This document shows, piece after piece, positions 35,834-44,603 of a DNA stretch of 60,270 bases. The translations under genes and the position numbers were made by a program. The DNA comes from Aquimarina litoralis (GTDB lineage: Bacteria > Bacteroidota > Bacteroidia > Flavobacteriales > Flavobacteriaceae), in the NCBI RefSeq assembly GCF_019295435.1, contig NZ_WEKL01000054.1, forward strand, positions 1 to 60,270, read 5' to 3'. The first letter of the stretch is position 1, and every line of letters starts with the position of its first letter. The notes under the pieces are model-generated. The model was given only the letters and a program-made list of their open reading frames with translations. It searched no databases and was not told where the DNA came from.

Positions 35834-36504
35834 TCGATTGGGGACCATTAATATTAACTGCTAAACTTGCATTGGTAACTACCATAATTTTGTTAGCGAT
35901 TTCTATTCCTTTAGCGTATTGGTTGGCATTTTCTAAATCAAGAATGAAACCTATTGTAGAAACTTTAGTAAGTATGCCATTAGTATTACCTCCAACAGTT
36001 TTGGGGTTTTATTTATTAATGGCTTTTAGTCCTGGAAATAGTTTTGGTGCTTGGTTACAAGATTGGTTTGGAATACGATTGATTTTTTCTTTTTCTGGAT
36101 TAGTAATAGGGTCGATGATGTATAGTTTACCATTTATGGTTAATCCAATTCAGTCCGGATTAGCCGGTTTACCTAATTCTTTAGCAGAAGCTTCTTATGT
36201 TTTGGGTAAATCAAAAATGAAAACATTGTTTAGTGTACTGCTACCCAATATTAAACCCTCGCTATTAACAGGAGTTGTATTAGCTTTCGCGCATACCATT
36301 GGAGAATTTGGTGTTGTTTTGATGATCGGAGGCAATATACCTGAAAAAACGAAAGTAGTGTCTATTGCTATTTATGATGAGGTAGAAGCATTAAACTATA
36401 CACAAGCAAATACCTATTCTATAATTCTATTCATCATTGCATTTATGGTGTTGCTATCCGTATATATGATAAATGGAGGATATCTAAAAAAGTTCTGGAA
36501 ATGA
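35830..36504 (+). CDS. modB: Molybdate ABC transporter permease
   Basis: 224 aa, six hydrophobic segments. EAA loop YVLGKSKMKTLFSVLLPNIKPSLLTG and the ModB-type MPLVLPPTVLGFYLL and AHTIGEFGVVLMIGGNIP. It overlaps modC by 4 bases. Confidence 0.92.
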   Translation: MIDWGPLILTAKLALVTTIILLAISIPLAYWLAFSKSRMKPIVETLVSMPLVLPPTVLGFYLLMAFSPGNSFGAWLQDWFGIRLIFSFSGLVIGSMMYSLPFMVNPIQSGLAGLPNSLAEASYVLGKSKMKTLFSVLLPNIKPSLLTGVVLAFAHTIGEFGVVLMIGGNIPEKTKVVSIAIYDEVEALNYTQANTYSIILFIIAFMVLLSVYMINGGYLKKFWK

Positions 36505-37379
36505 TCAAAGCCCATATTTATAAGACTTTACGTTCGGCTGCTGGAAAAATGGAACTTGATATTGAATTGAATATTCAGAAAGGACAGTTTGTAACATTAT
36601 ATGGACCTTCGGGAGCAGGCAAAACATCTACGCTGAGGATCATTGCAGGATTATTAACACCAGATAAAGGGCAAATTTCTGTAGGAGATACTACCTGGTT
36701 TGATAAAGAACAAAAAATTAATTCTCCAACTCAACAACGTAAAATAGGATATGTATTTCAAGATTATGCATTGTTTCCAAATATGAGCGTACGAAAAAAT
36801 TTAGAATATGCACTTGAAAAGAAACAAGATAAAAACATTATCGATGAATTAATTAGTATTGTAGAATTAGAAGAGTTGCAAAATAGAAAACCCGAAACCT
36901 TATCTGGAGGACAGCAACAACGTGTAGCTTTAGCTCGAGCACTAGTGAGACAACCTGAAGTGTTATTGTTAGACGAACCACTATCCGCATTAGATATCAA
37001 CATGCGATCTAAACTACAAGATTATATTTTAAAGGTTCATAAGGCATATCATCTAACGACTATTTTGGTAAGTCATGATATTGGAGAAATTATCAAGATG
37101 TCAGATATGATCTATGATCTAAAAGATGGTCGTATCCAAAAGGTTGGGGAACCCATGTCTATATTTACAAATAATCAGCTTAGTGGCAAGTTCCAATTTG
37201 TAGGCGATGTGATTGCTATTAGTAAACAAGATGTGTTCTATATAGTAACCGTTCTTATTGGCCAAAGTGTGGTAAAAGTTGTGGCTCAAGAAAAAGAAAT
37301 TGTCAATCTGAAAATAGGGGACAAGGTTATTGTAGCTTCTAAAGCATTTAATCCTGTTTTACAAAAAATTGAAAAATGA
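36501..37379 (+). CDS. modC: Molybdate ABC transporter ATP-binding protein
   Basis: 292 aa. Walker A GPSGAGKTST, Q loop YVFQDYALFPNM, signature LSGGQQQRVALARAL, Walker B VLLLDEPLSALD, and switch His in ILVSHDIGEI. A C-terminal TOBE-like extension follows. It overlaps the next gene by 4 bases. Confidence 0.93.
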   Translation: MIKAHIYKTLRSAAGKMELDIELNIQKGQFVTLYGPSGAGKTSTLRIIAGLLTPDKGQISVGDTTWFDKEQKINSPTQQRKIGYVFQDYALFPNMSVRKNLEYALEKKQDKNIIDELISIVELEELQNRKPETLSGGQQQRVALARALVRQPEVLLLDEPLSALDINMRSKLQDYILKVHKAYHLTTILVSHDIGEIIKMSDMIYDLKDGRIQKVGEPMSIFTNNQLSGKFQFVGDVIAISKQDVFYIVTVLIGQSVVKVVAQEKEIVNLKIGDKVIVASKAFNPVLQKIEK

Positions 37380-37906
37380 GGATCAAAGTTGTAAAAGTAG
37401 ATTTACCAAAAATATCTTCCTTAGTAAAAGAAACATATGAGTATTCTGATAGCTTTAAAAGTGAATTTATAGATGAAGAAAAAGAAATAGATATCTTAAC
37501 GGTTACAAGAGCTTTTTTCTCTTTTTCGCCAGGATGGATAGGAAAGTTATTTGTTTTACGAAATAAAATAGTAACCCTTTTTGGGCTTAAAACGGGAGGT
37601 GATTTACAACAAAAGGAAGAGGTGCTACAAAATTTCAAAGGAGAAATTGGAGATAAGGTTGGAATTTTTAAAGTGTATAATAAAACGGAGAATGAAATGA
37701 TTTTAGGAGAAAATGATGCTCATCTTAATTTTAGAGTTTCTTTGTTGATAATTCAAAAAGAAGGCACTAAAAAGGAACTTATAATTTCAACGATCGTTCA
37801 TTTTAATAATTGGTTTGGGAAGCTCTATTTCCTTCCAGTAAAACCATTTCACAAATTGATCGTACCAGCTATGCTGAAAAGCACACTTAAAAACCTAGAG
37901 AAGTAA
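37376..37906 (+). CDS. DUF2867-like protein
   Basis: 176 aa. FFSFSPGWIGKLFVLRNKIVTLFGLKTGG and LHFNNWFGKLYFLPVKPFHKLIVPAML-type segments match DUF2867, a family related to START/SRPBCC-like folds. It is the last gene of the mod unit by overlap. Role in molybdate use unknown. Confidence 0.75.
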   Translation: MRIKVVKVDLPKISSLVKETYEYSDSFKSEFIDEEKEIDILTVTRAFFSFSPGWIGKLFVLRNKIVTLFGLKTGGDLQQKEEVLQNFKGEIGDKVGIFKVYNKTENEMILGENDAHLNFRVSLLIIQKEGTKKELIISTIVHFNNWFGKLYFLPVKPFHKLIVPAMLKSTLKNLEK

Positions 37907-37913
37907 TAACGTA

Positions 37914-39041
37914 CTATTTAATAACTATTTTAAATGTTTTTTTGATATTCTTGGATGTTAGAATTCTTGCCATATATAAACCAGCGCCTTGTGGTTTAAT
38001 AGTTATTAATTGGTTGTTGGAGATCTTATTCGAATAGATTTTTCTTCCTGTTAAGTCGTAGATTTCTAACACTTCTTCGGTATTGTTCTGTTTTTTTACC
38101 CTAAGATTACCAGAAGTAGGGTTAGGATACACTGTTGTAGATGAGGTTTCAAAATCATCCACACTTAAGACGGTATTTAAACTTTGAGAGAATAACCAAT
38201 CCCAAACATCTGTATTGTTGTAGGTTTTAGTCCAAGCATCATGCCCTCCATTTCGATATAATGTAAAAGATAGTTTGTCAGTTGGGTTAAGAACTCCTAT
38301 TTCTGAGGTCCATTCTTGACTTTGCGTATCGAATTGCATGGTGTAATCGTCATCTGCAACGGTATTTCCGGTTCCATAGGGATATACGTCCATCACAGAA
38401 TTTCCAGTATTAGCAATTCGGTTCATATTATTGATTGTTTGTCCTCTTCCTACAGTGCCATCATTAAAGTTATGATGCGCCCAGATAGGGGTTTGTTGTA
38501 AAAACTCTGATGGGTTAGCTACACTTCCAGCTCCACAAATTGGTATAGCTGCTGCCACTTTAGTATGATCAGCTTTTAGAGCATTCCAAGTACTACCACC
38601 ACCTGCGCTAAGACCTGTGACATAGAACCTGTTAGTGTCTACGGGATAATTAGTTGTCAAATAGTCGTAAAGACTCAAAAAATTATTAGGACTAAACCAA
38701 CCAGAACCACTTTGCGGAGAGATAACAATAGCTTCGAAATTGGTTCCGTTTTCTATCATTTTTGGTGGCCCATGCCTTAATACTTTTGATAATTCGGAGG
38801 AACCATTTCCTTTTTCGCCTAAACCGTGATAAAATAATATCAATGGGTAAGTTTCTCCAGAATTAGGATCAAAATCAGTAGGTAGATATTCGTAATATCC
38901 AAAGTTAGCATCGGTAGTTTCTATGGAGACAGCAGTATGCTCTCCAGCATTTCCATAGGGAGGTTGGGCAAAAATATTTTGAACGGGAATCCATATAAAA
39001 AATAAAAATAGTATCCTTAAATTACTGTAATTCATTTTCAT
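37914..39041 (-). CDS. Secreted esterase with T9SS type A C-terminal domain
   Basis: 375 aa. Signal peptide ending NIFAQ, then an alpha/beta-hydrolase: PLILFYHGLGEKG (oxyanion region), nucleophile GLSAGGGSTW, and HDAW near 270 as catalytic His candidate. The C-terminal 75 residues are a T9SS type A sorting domain (VYPNPTSGNLRV ... GAGLYMARI), so it is exported to the surface. Similar to PHB depolymerase/feruloyl esterase-like phospholipase families. Confidence 0.85.
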   Translation of the reverse strand: MKMNYSNLRILFLFFIWIPVQNIFAQPPYGNAGEHTAVSIETTDANFGYYEYLPTDFDPNSGETYPLILFYHGLGEKGNGSSELSKVLRHGPPKMIENGTNFEAIVISPQSGSGWFSPNNFLSLYDYLTTNYPVDTNRFYVTGLSAGGGSTWNALKADHTKVAAAIPICGAGSVANPSEFLQQTPIWAHHNFNDGTVGRGQTINNMNRIANTGNSVMDVYPYGTGNTVADDDYTMQFDTQSQEWTSEIGVLNPTDKLSFTLYRNGGHDAWTKTYNNTDVWDWLFSQSLNTVLSVDDFETSSTTVYPNPTSGNLRVKKQNNTEEVLEIYDLTGRKIYSNKISNNQLITIKPQGAGLYMARILTSKNIKKTFKIVIK

Positions 39042-39127
39042 CGATATTATTTACTACTAATAACTCGTACTAAAATAAGGTAAAACTTTTACAACACCTT
39101 TATGTAACCTATTGTGTTTGTTCGCTT

Positions 39128-39733
39128 TTAGAGTATCAATTGTTCAGAATCAGTAACTGTATTTCCTTTGTAAACTAATTTCCATCCCAAATTATTAGTT
39201 AGGATATAGATTTTTTGTAATTCACTTATAAGTCTGTTTTCTGCGTTAGACTTTAGTGTAGAAGCTTCTACTTTTTCATTTAATTGATGAGTTACTTCTT
39301 TTTGTATTTTATTGTGGTCTTCTGGGGTAAATTGGTTAAAAAAATCTTCCTCTAGATCATGATACTTTATGGTAGGATTGATAGTAATTTCGGCTTCGGG
39401 AATGTGAGTAATCGTTACTGTTTTATTAACTTGATCAATAGTGTGCTTAATTTTACTCAAATCATATGAAACGGTCACGCCAGCATTTACTACTACAATG
39501 GCTTTTTTTTCCGCGGTTAGAATATCCAAATAATATTTTTTAGCATCTTTATATGTGATAACTTCCGAAAAGTGCCCTTCGGTAACTACAAGTTTGCCAA
39601 CATTTCTGATTTGATCCAATATGAGATCAGAAGCCTGTATTTCCGTTTTTTGGGTTTTAGCTTGAATAATAAAATAGCTAATCCCCAAAGCTATGAATGC
39701 AGCAATACAAGCACCAAGTAAAAAATTACGCAT
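39128..39733 (-). CDS. DUF4230 membrane-anchored protein
   Basis: 201 aa. One N-terminal transmembrane helix (FLLGACIAAFIALGISYFII), then an extracytoplasmic domain with GKLVVTEGHFSEVITYKD, VVVNAGVTVSYDLSKI and ITIHIPEAEI-like strands, as in DUF4230. Function unknown. Confidence 0.8.
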   Translation of the reverse strand: MRNFLLGACIAAFIALGISYFIIQAKTQKTEIQASDLILDQIRNVGKLVVTEGHFSEVITYKDAKKYYLDILTAEKKAIVVVNAGVTVSYDLSKIKHTIDQVNKTVTITHIPEAEITINPTIKYHDLEEDFFNQFTPEDHNKIQKEVTHQLNEKVEASTLKSNAENRLISELQKIYILTNNLGWKLVYKGNTVTDSEQLIL

Positions 39734-39767
39734 ACTTTTATATGTCTGGTTTTGTATAAATGTACAT

Positions 39768-39800
39768 AAAAAAATAGCCTTTCTTTATTAGAAAGGCTAT
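39768..39800 (-). terminator. Rho-independent terminator after the DUF4136 gene
   Basis: On the minus strand ATAGCCTTTC/GAAAGGCTAT with a 7-base loop followed by a run of T. It lies between the DUF4136 stop (39827) and the DUF4230 start. Confidence 0.82.
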
Positions 39801-39826
39801 AATATCTATAAATACAGAATAAATGA

Positions 39827-40369
39827 TTATTTCAACTCTGGAGGATATTTTTCTAATATCGCTGATACAATCTGATTCATTTTTTCCTGTTTTCTTTCAA
39901 CTTTTGTGGTGAGTGCAGCGGTACCCATACCTTGCCATATTAATTCTCTTTTTGAAGCATCAATAAGATCTATATAAAGGGTTCCTTCTGTAGTTCTGGA
40001 AACTGTATTAAAGCCATTATTCCAAAACCAAGGATTCCAACCCCATCCATATCCCCAGCCCCAACCAAAGCCAAAGTTATTTTGATAAACATTTACATTT
40101 TCTTTAGTTTTTGTAAAAATGCTTACCAATACATCTGGGTTTTCAGATTTGGTAAATCCTTTAGCAGCCATATCAGCTTCAATTGCTCTTAGAATACGTT
40201 TTTTATCTAAGTCGCTAATTTCTGCTTTATCTATTCCAGGTTTAAAAAAGGCGTAACTTTTGTAACCATTAAAATTTGTTTGCCTATCATAATCTGAAGC
40301 TACTCGGACCGTAGAGCAAGAACTGAGTGTTATGATTAGGATCAGCGATAAAAGAGAGAAAGATTTCAT
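39827..40369 (-). CDS. DUF4136 lipoprotein
   Basis: 180 aa. Lipobox LSSCSTVRVASDYDR and the DUF4136 pattern: SYAFFKPG, ILRAIEADMAAKGF, LVSIFTKTKENVN. It includes an aromatic Gly-Trp stretch GFGWGWGYGWGWNPW and a C-terminal ILEKYPPE. Outer-membrane lipoprotein of unknown function. Confidence 0.85.
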   Translation of the reverse strand: MKSFSLLSLILIITLSSCSTVRVASDYDRQTNFNGYKSYAFFKPGIDKAEISDLDKKRILRAIEADMAAKGFTKSENPDVLVSIFTKTKENVNVYQNNFGFGWGWGYGWGWNPWFWNNGFNTVSRTTEGTLYIDLIDASKRELIWQGMGTAALTTKVERKQEKMNQIVSAILEKYPPELK

Positions 40370-40442
40370 AATCCTGTGTTTTAAAGTTCAACAATTTTTT
40401 TAAAAAATAAGCACAACAATCATACCATGAGTTGCTTAGAAT

Positions 40443-40619
40443 TCATTTTTTGGTATACTTGTTGGTTTTTTTGTCATAGCCGTATGGACAATGTCTACAG
40501 CCACTCTCACAACAATAACCTCTTTTAAGATGGTATTGTTCAGTAAAACATCTATACCCTTCAGGAGTAAGGTAGTAATCTCCTTCTTCAGGTTTTAGTA
40601 TTTTTTTTGGGTTGTTCAT
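40443..40619 (-). CDS. DUF5522 small Cys-rich protein
   Basis: 58 aa from the ATG at 40619 (MNNPKKILKPEEGDYYLTP); an upstream TTG would add 8 residues. The motif RGYCCESGCRHCPYG gives four Cys and one His, a probable metal site. It diverges from the 108-aa gene at 40648. Confidence 0.8.
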   Translation of the reverse strand: MNNPKKILKPEEGDYYLTPEGYRCFTEQYHLKRGYCCESGCRHCPYGYDKKTNKYTKK

Positions 40620-40647
40620 CAATACAAAAATACTATCTTGCAACTAG

Positions 40648-40974
40648 ATGCCAATTGTAGTTAACAAATATTTGATAGGACGCCATTTTGTGGGAATCGC
40701 TCTTTGGCCTTTTATCGTGGTTAAAGACCCTCGTTTAAAAGAGGATGAAGTTTTTATAAACCACGAAAAAATTCATCTCAAGCAACAGCTAGAGCTGTTA
40801 GTACTTCCGTTTTATGTTGTTTATCTAATTGAGTATATAGTTAGATTAATCCAGTATGGAAATACAAAAGAAGCTTATCGAAATATTTCTTTTGAGCGAG
40901 AAGCCTATGAAATGGAAACTGAACTTTCCTATTTAGAACATCGAAAAATCTGGAGTTTTATTAAGTACCTCTGA
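40648..40974 (+). CDS. Small membrane protein with HExxH motif
   Basis: 108 aa. FINHEKIHLKQQLELLVLPFYVVYLIEYI contains HEKIH, a classical zinc-metallopeptidase motif, at the start of a hydrophobic helix, and FEREAYEMETE later could supply the third ligand. It resembles a minimal M56/M48-like domain. Short spacing (7 bases) to the desulfhydrase gene suggests an operon. Confidence 0.65.
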   Translation: MPIVVNKYLIGRHFVGIALWPFIVVKDPRLKEDEVFINHEKIHLKQQLELLVLPFYVVYLIEYIVRLIQYGNTKEAYRNISFEREAYEMETELSYLEHRKIWSFIKYL

Positions 40975-40981
40975 TTGTTAT

Positions 40982-41923
40982 ATGGATTTTTTTTCTTCAG
41001 TATCACCTATATCCATTAATCAAAACGTAGTACATCCAATATTAGAAGAAGTAGGTATAATGCTGGATATAAAACGAGAAGATCAAATTCATGAATATGT
41101 TTCTGGAAACAAATTCAGGAAACTGAAATATAATCTTGTAGAAGCAAAAAATAAAGGATTTGATACTGTTCTTACTTTTGGAGGAGCCTATAGTAATCAT
41201 ATAGCAGCTACTGCTGTTGCAGGTACCATAACCGGTTTAAAAACAATAGGAATTATTAGAGGAGAAGAACTAGCAAATGATCTACCAAGAGTTTTATCTG
41301 AAAATGATACACTACGATTAGCGAGTGATCATAAAATGCAATTAAAATTTATTAGTAGAGCTAGCTACAAGGAAAAAACATCTCTTTTATTTTTAGAAGA
41401 ACTAATAAATGAGTTTGGCTCATTTTATGTAATACCAGAAGGAGGAACAAATGAGTTGGCAGTTAAAGGTTGTGAAGAAATTCTTACTCCCAATGATGAG
41501 ATATACGATTATGTTTGCTGTGCGGTAGGAACCGGAGGTACTATAGCTGGAATTATCAATGCAAGTTCAAATCATCAAAAAGTAATTGGTTTTCCTGCAT
41601 TAAAAGGGGATTTTCTTAGTGATGAGATAAAGAAATATACCAATAAAACAAATTGGCATTTAGAAACGAACTATCATTTTGGAGGTTATGGTAAAATAAA
41701 TATCGAATTAATTGAGTTTATAAATAGGTTTGTTTTAGAACAAAATATAGCTTTAGATCCTGTGTATACTGCTAAGATGATATATGGTATTTTTGATAAG
41801 ATAAAGAAGGGGGATTTTACAAAAAATACTCGTATTTTAGCCATTCATACAGGAGGTTTGCAAGGTGTTTCTGGAATGAATAAAAAGCTAAGTAAAAAGA
41901 AATTCCCTCTTATTAGAATATAA
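40982..41923 (+). CDS. ACC deaminase / D-cysteine desulfhydrase-like PLP enzyme
   Basis: 313 aa fold-type II PLP enzyme. PLP Lys in VSGNKFRKLKYNL, LTFGGAYSNHIAATA, PEGGTNELAVKG, and phosphate loop CCAVGTGGTIAGI. The family deaminates 1-aminocyclopropane-1-carboxylate or D-cysteine; the sequence alone does not settle which. Confidence 0.87.
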   Translation: MDFFSSVSPISINQNVVHPILEEVGIMLDIKREDQIHEYVSGNKFRKLKYNLVEAKNKGFDTVLTFGGAYSNHIAATAVAGTITGLKTIGIIRGEELANDLPRVLSENDTLRLASDHKMQLKFISRASYKEKTSLLFLEELINEFGSFYVIPEGGTNELAVKGCEEILTPNDEIYDYVCCAVGTGGTIAGIINASSNHQKVIGFPALKGDFLSDEIKKYTNKTNWHLETNYHFGGYGKINIELIEFINRFVLEQNIALDPVYTAKMIYGIFDKIKKGDFTKNTRILAIHTGGLQGVSGMNKKLSKKKFPLIRI

Positions 41924-41924
41924 C

Positions 41925-42791
41925 ATGAATGTGAGGAAAATTATAATGTTGTTCTGTGTGACCGCAATGTTGATTTCATGTGGTGGAAGCAAAAAGGCAA
42001 CAACTGCTAGTAGAACTAAAACTGTATCGCCAAGAAAAACAGGCGTTAGCAGAGAAGTAAAGACCGTAAAAAAACCAAAAGAGACTGCAAAAAAGCCTCT
42101 TGCCAATGTTTCTTACAAAGAAAAAGTCCAGAATTATATATTTGAATATGCCAGTATTGCTAAACATGAGATGGTAGAATATGGCATTCCTGCAAGTATA
42201 ACACTAGCACAAGGTATTTTAGAATCAGGAGCGGGTTATGGTGAGTTAACGGGAAAAGCAAATAATCATTTTGGAATCAAATGTCATGATTGGACAGGAG
42301 ATAGAGTGTATCATGATGATGACCGATCACAAGAATGCTTTAGGAAATACGAAAAAGCGAGTCACTCTTTTAGAGATCACTCATTGTTTTTAAAAAACAG
42401 AAAACGGTATGCAAAACTTTTTACTTATAAACAAGATGATTATAAGTCTTGGGCATATGGATTGAGAGCTGCTGGGTATGCAACCGATAAGAAATATCCT
42501 GTAAAGCTTATAAGTATTATCGAGAGATATCAGTTGGATGCATATGATGCTGAAGTTTTAGGGAAGTCATATGTTGCTGAGAAGCCTAAAAAACCACAAA
42601 AAAAGGAAATTCCTCCTTCAAGAAATGGAGAGTATGTTGTTCAAAAAGGAGATACACTTTACTCGATATCCAGAAGATATAATTTGAAGGTTGCAGAATT
42701 AAAAGCTTACAATAATTTAAAAGATAATGCAATTGCAATTGGGCAAGTACTTAAGTTAGAAAAGCCCGAAGACGATACTGACGAATTTTAA
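41925..42791 (+). CDS. Glucosaminidase with LysM, peptidoglycan hydrolase
   Basis: 288 aa. Lipoprotein signal (MLISCGGSKK), Lys/Thr-rich linker, glucosaminidase domain in about 65-190 (ITLAQGILESGAGYGELT with catalytic Glu, NNHFGIKCH, YKSWAYGLRAAGYATDKKY), and a C-terminal LysM (YVVQKGDTLYSISRRYNL). It cleaves peptidoglycan glycan strands. One base after the previous stop; hemL follows 6 bases later. Confidence 0.92.
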   Translation: MNVRKIIMLFCVTAMLISCGGSKKATTASRTKTVSPRKTGVSREVKTVKKPKETAKKPLANVSYKEKVQNYIFEYASIAKHEMVEYGIPASITLAQGILESGAGYGELTGKANNHFGIKCHDWTGDRVYHDDDRSQECFRKYEKASHSFRDHSLFLKNRKRYAKLFTYKQDDYKSWAYGLRAAGYATDKKYPVKLISIIERYQLDAYDAEVLGKSYVAEKPKKPQKKEIPPSRNGEYVVQKGDTLYSISRRYNLKVAELKAYNNLKDNAIAIGQVLKLEKPEDDTDEF

Positions 42792-42797
42792 TTTACT

Positions 42798-44084
42798 ATG
42801 ATTTATAAAAGAAGCAGCGCTCTATTTGTAGAGGCTCAGAAGGTAATTCCAGGAGGAGTGAATTCTCCCGTACGTGCATTTAAAGCTGTAGGTGGTGATC
42901 CGATTTTTGTAAAAGAAGCCAAAGGAGCTTATTTATATGATGAAGATGGGAATCGTTTAATCGATTATATCAATTCATGGGGTCCGATGATTTTAGGACA
43001 TGCGCACCCTCCTGTGGTAAATGCAGTGGTAGAAAAAGCTAAAAAAGGGACTAGTTTTGGAATGCCAACAGAAATAGAGACTAAAATTGCCGAATTAGCG
43101 GTTTCTATGGTGCCTAATATAGATAAAATACGTTTTGTAAACTCTGGTACCGAAGCATGTATGAGTGCAGTGCGATTGGCAAGAGGATTTACAAAAAAGG
43201 ATAAGATCATCAAGTTTGCAGGCTGCTATCACGGTCATAGTGATTCTTTTCTAATTCAAGCAGGTAGTGGAGCGGTAACTTTTGGAAGTCCTAATAGTCC
43301 TGGAGTAACTGAGGGAACAGCAAAAGATACTTTGTTGGCCAGATATAATGATTTAGAAAATGTAGAAGAGATTATCAATTCTAATAAAAATGAGATTGCC
43401 TGTATAATTATTGAGCCTGTAGCTGGGAATATGGGATGTATTCCACCAGTAGAAGGTTTTTTAGAAGGTTTAAGATCACTATGTGATGCTCATAATATTC
43501 TTCTGATATTTGATGAGGTAATGACAGGATTTAGATTGGCAAAAGGAGGAGTACAGGAGTTATTAGGAGTAGATGCTGATATTGTTACTTTTGGAAAAGT
43601 AATTGGAGGAGGACTACCTGTAGGAGCTTTTGCTGCCAGAGAAGAAATCATGAATCACTTAGCTCCGTTAGGTCCTGTGTACCAAGCAGGTACTTTAAGT
43701 GGAAATCCTTTGGCGATGGCTGCTGGATTGGCCATGTTAACAGAATTAAATGATCATTCGGAAATATTTGATAGTCTTGCTAAAAAGACAGCTTACTTAC
43801 ATGAAGGAATTGCTAAAGTACTAGAAGAGAAAAATGTAGTGCATACCATAAATAGAATAGGTTCTATGATCTCGGTGCATTTTTCTGAAAAATCAGTTAT
43901 TGATTTTGAAAGTGCTGCAGAAGGAAATAATGATACTTTTAAAAAGTTTTTTCATGGAATGTTAGATCAAGGTATTTATATTGCTCCTAGTGCATTTGAA
44001 ACTTGGTTTATAACTGAAGCCCTCACTTATGAAGATTTGGATGAAACTATAAAAGCAGTTAGCATAGTTGCTGAAAAGCTATAA
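42798..44084 (+). CDS. hemL: Glutamate-1-semialdehyde 2,1-aminomutase
   Basis: 428 aa, full length. [18 protein letters not shown] at the start, [54 protein letters not shown] Lys in [16 protein letters not shown], and [16 protein letters not shown]. It makes 5-aminolevulinate for haem in the C5 pathway. Last gene of its operon; a terminator follows. Confidence 0.96.
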   Translation: MIYKRSSALFVEAQKVIPGGVNSPVRAFKAVGGDPIFVKEAKGAYLYDEDGNRLIDYINSWGPMILGHAHPPVVNAVVEKAKKGTSFGMPTEIETKIAELAVSMVPNIDKIRFVNSGTEACMSAVRLARGFTKKDKIIKFAGCYHGHSDSFLIQAGSGAVTFGSPNSPGVTEGTAKDTLLARYNDLENVEEIINSNKNEIACIIIEPVAGNMGCIPPVEGFLEGLRSLCDAHNILLIFDEVMTGFRLAKGGVQELLGVDADIVTFGKVIGGGLPVGAFAAREEIMNHLAPLGPVYQAGTLSGNPLAMAAGLAMLTELNDHSEIFDSLAKKTAYLHEGIAKVLEEKNVVHTINRIGSMISVHFSEKSVIDFESAAEGNNDTFKKFFHGMLDQGIYIAPSAFETWFITEALTYEDLDETIKAVSIVAEKL

Positions 44085-44089
44085 AACAA

Positions 44090-44120
44090 GAAAGCCGATC
44101 TTAGGAAGATCGGCTTTTTT
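44090..44120 (+). terminator. Terminator after hemL
   Basis: AAGCCGATCTT/AAGATCGGCTT with a short AGG loop, followed by TTTT. It may also serve the convergent 111-aa gene. Confidence 0.88.
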
Positions 44121-44137
44121 ATTCTAGTTGCGGTTAT

Positions 44138-44473
44138 TTATGTATTACCTTGTCTGGTCTCGCTATAATAAATTTTAAATTGTTTTGGTCTTAGAATCTT
44201 CCTCATTTCATCATCTAATGTAGTTTTTTTACTAATCGATCTTGAATTTCCAGACTTAGACCTTGCGTCATTTTTCCTTTTCTCAAAGAGCTGATACACT
44301 GCTGCGGCCTGTTGTTTTGATAATCCCAGCGTTTTTGTAAACTCATCTGTAATTTCCTGAGTTGTACCAGAAAAATCATGATGACTTTTTGGAAGTACTT
44401 TTTTCTGAGCTATAGCTGATACCGATGTCAGTAATAACATTCCAATCAGCAGGGTTAAAAAATTCTTATTCAT
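44138..44473 (-). CDS. Small periplasmic helical protein
   Basis: 111 aa. Signal peptide MNKNFLTLLIGMLLLTSVSAIAQ, then charged helices (TDEFTKTLGLSKQQAAAVYQLFEKRKND, LDDEMRKILRPKQFKIYY) resembling the CpxP/Spy-like or LTXXQ arrangement of Bacteroidetes periplasmic proteins. No firm assignment. Confidence 0.65.
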   Translation of the reverse strand: MNKNFLTLLIGMLLLTSVSAIAQKKVLPKSHHDFSGTTQEITDEFTKTLGLSKQQAAAVYQLFEKRKNDARSKSGNSRSISKKTTLDDEMRKILRPKQFKIYYSETRQGNT

Positions 44474-44603
44474 GTTTGGAGCTTTTTAAATAATTCTTTT
44501 TTAAAAGAAAATAATAATTTATAAAAATACTACTTTTTTTTAAGATTTAAAAAAACTCAATTTTTATAATAGCTCTAAACGAATCTTCTACATTCTGTAT
44601 TTT

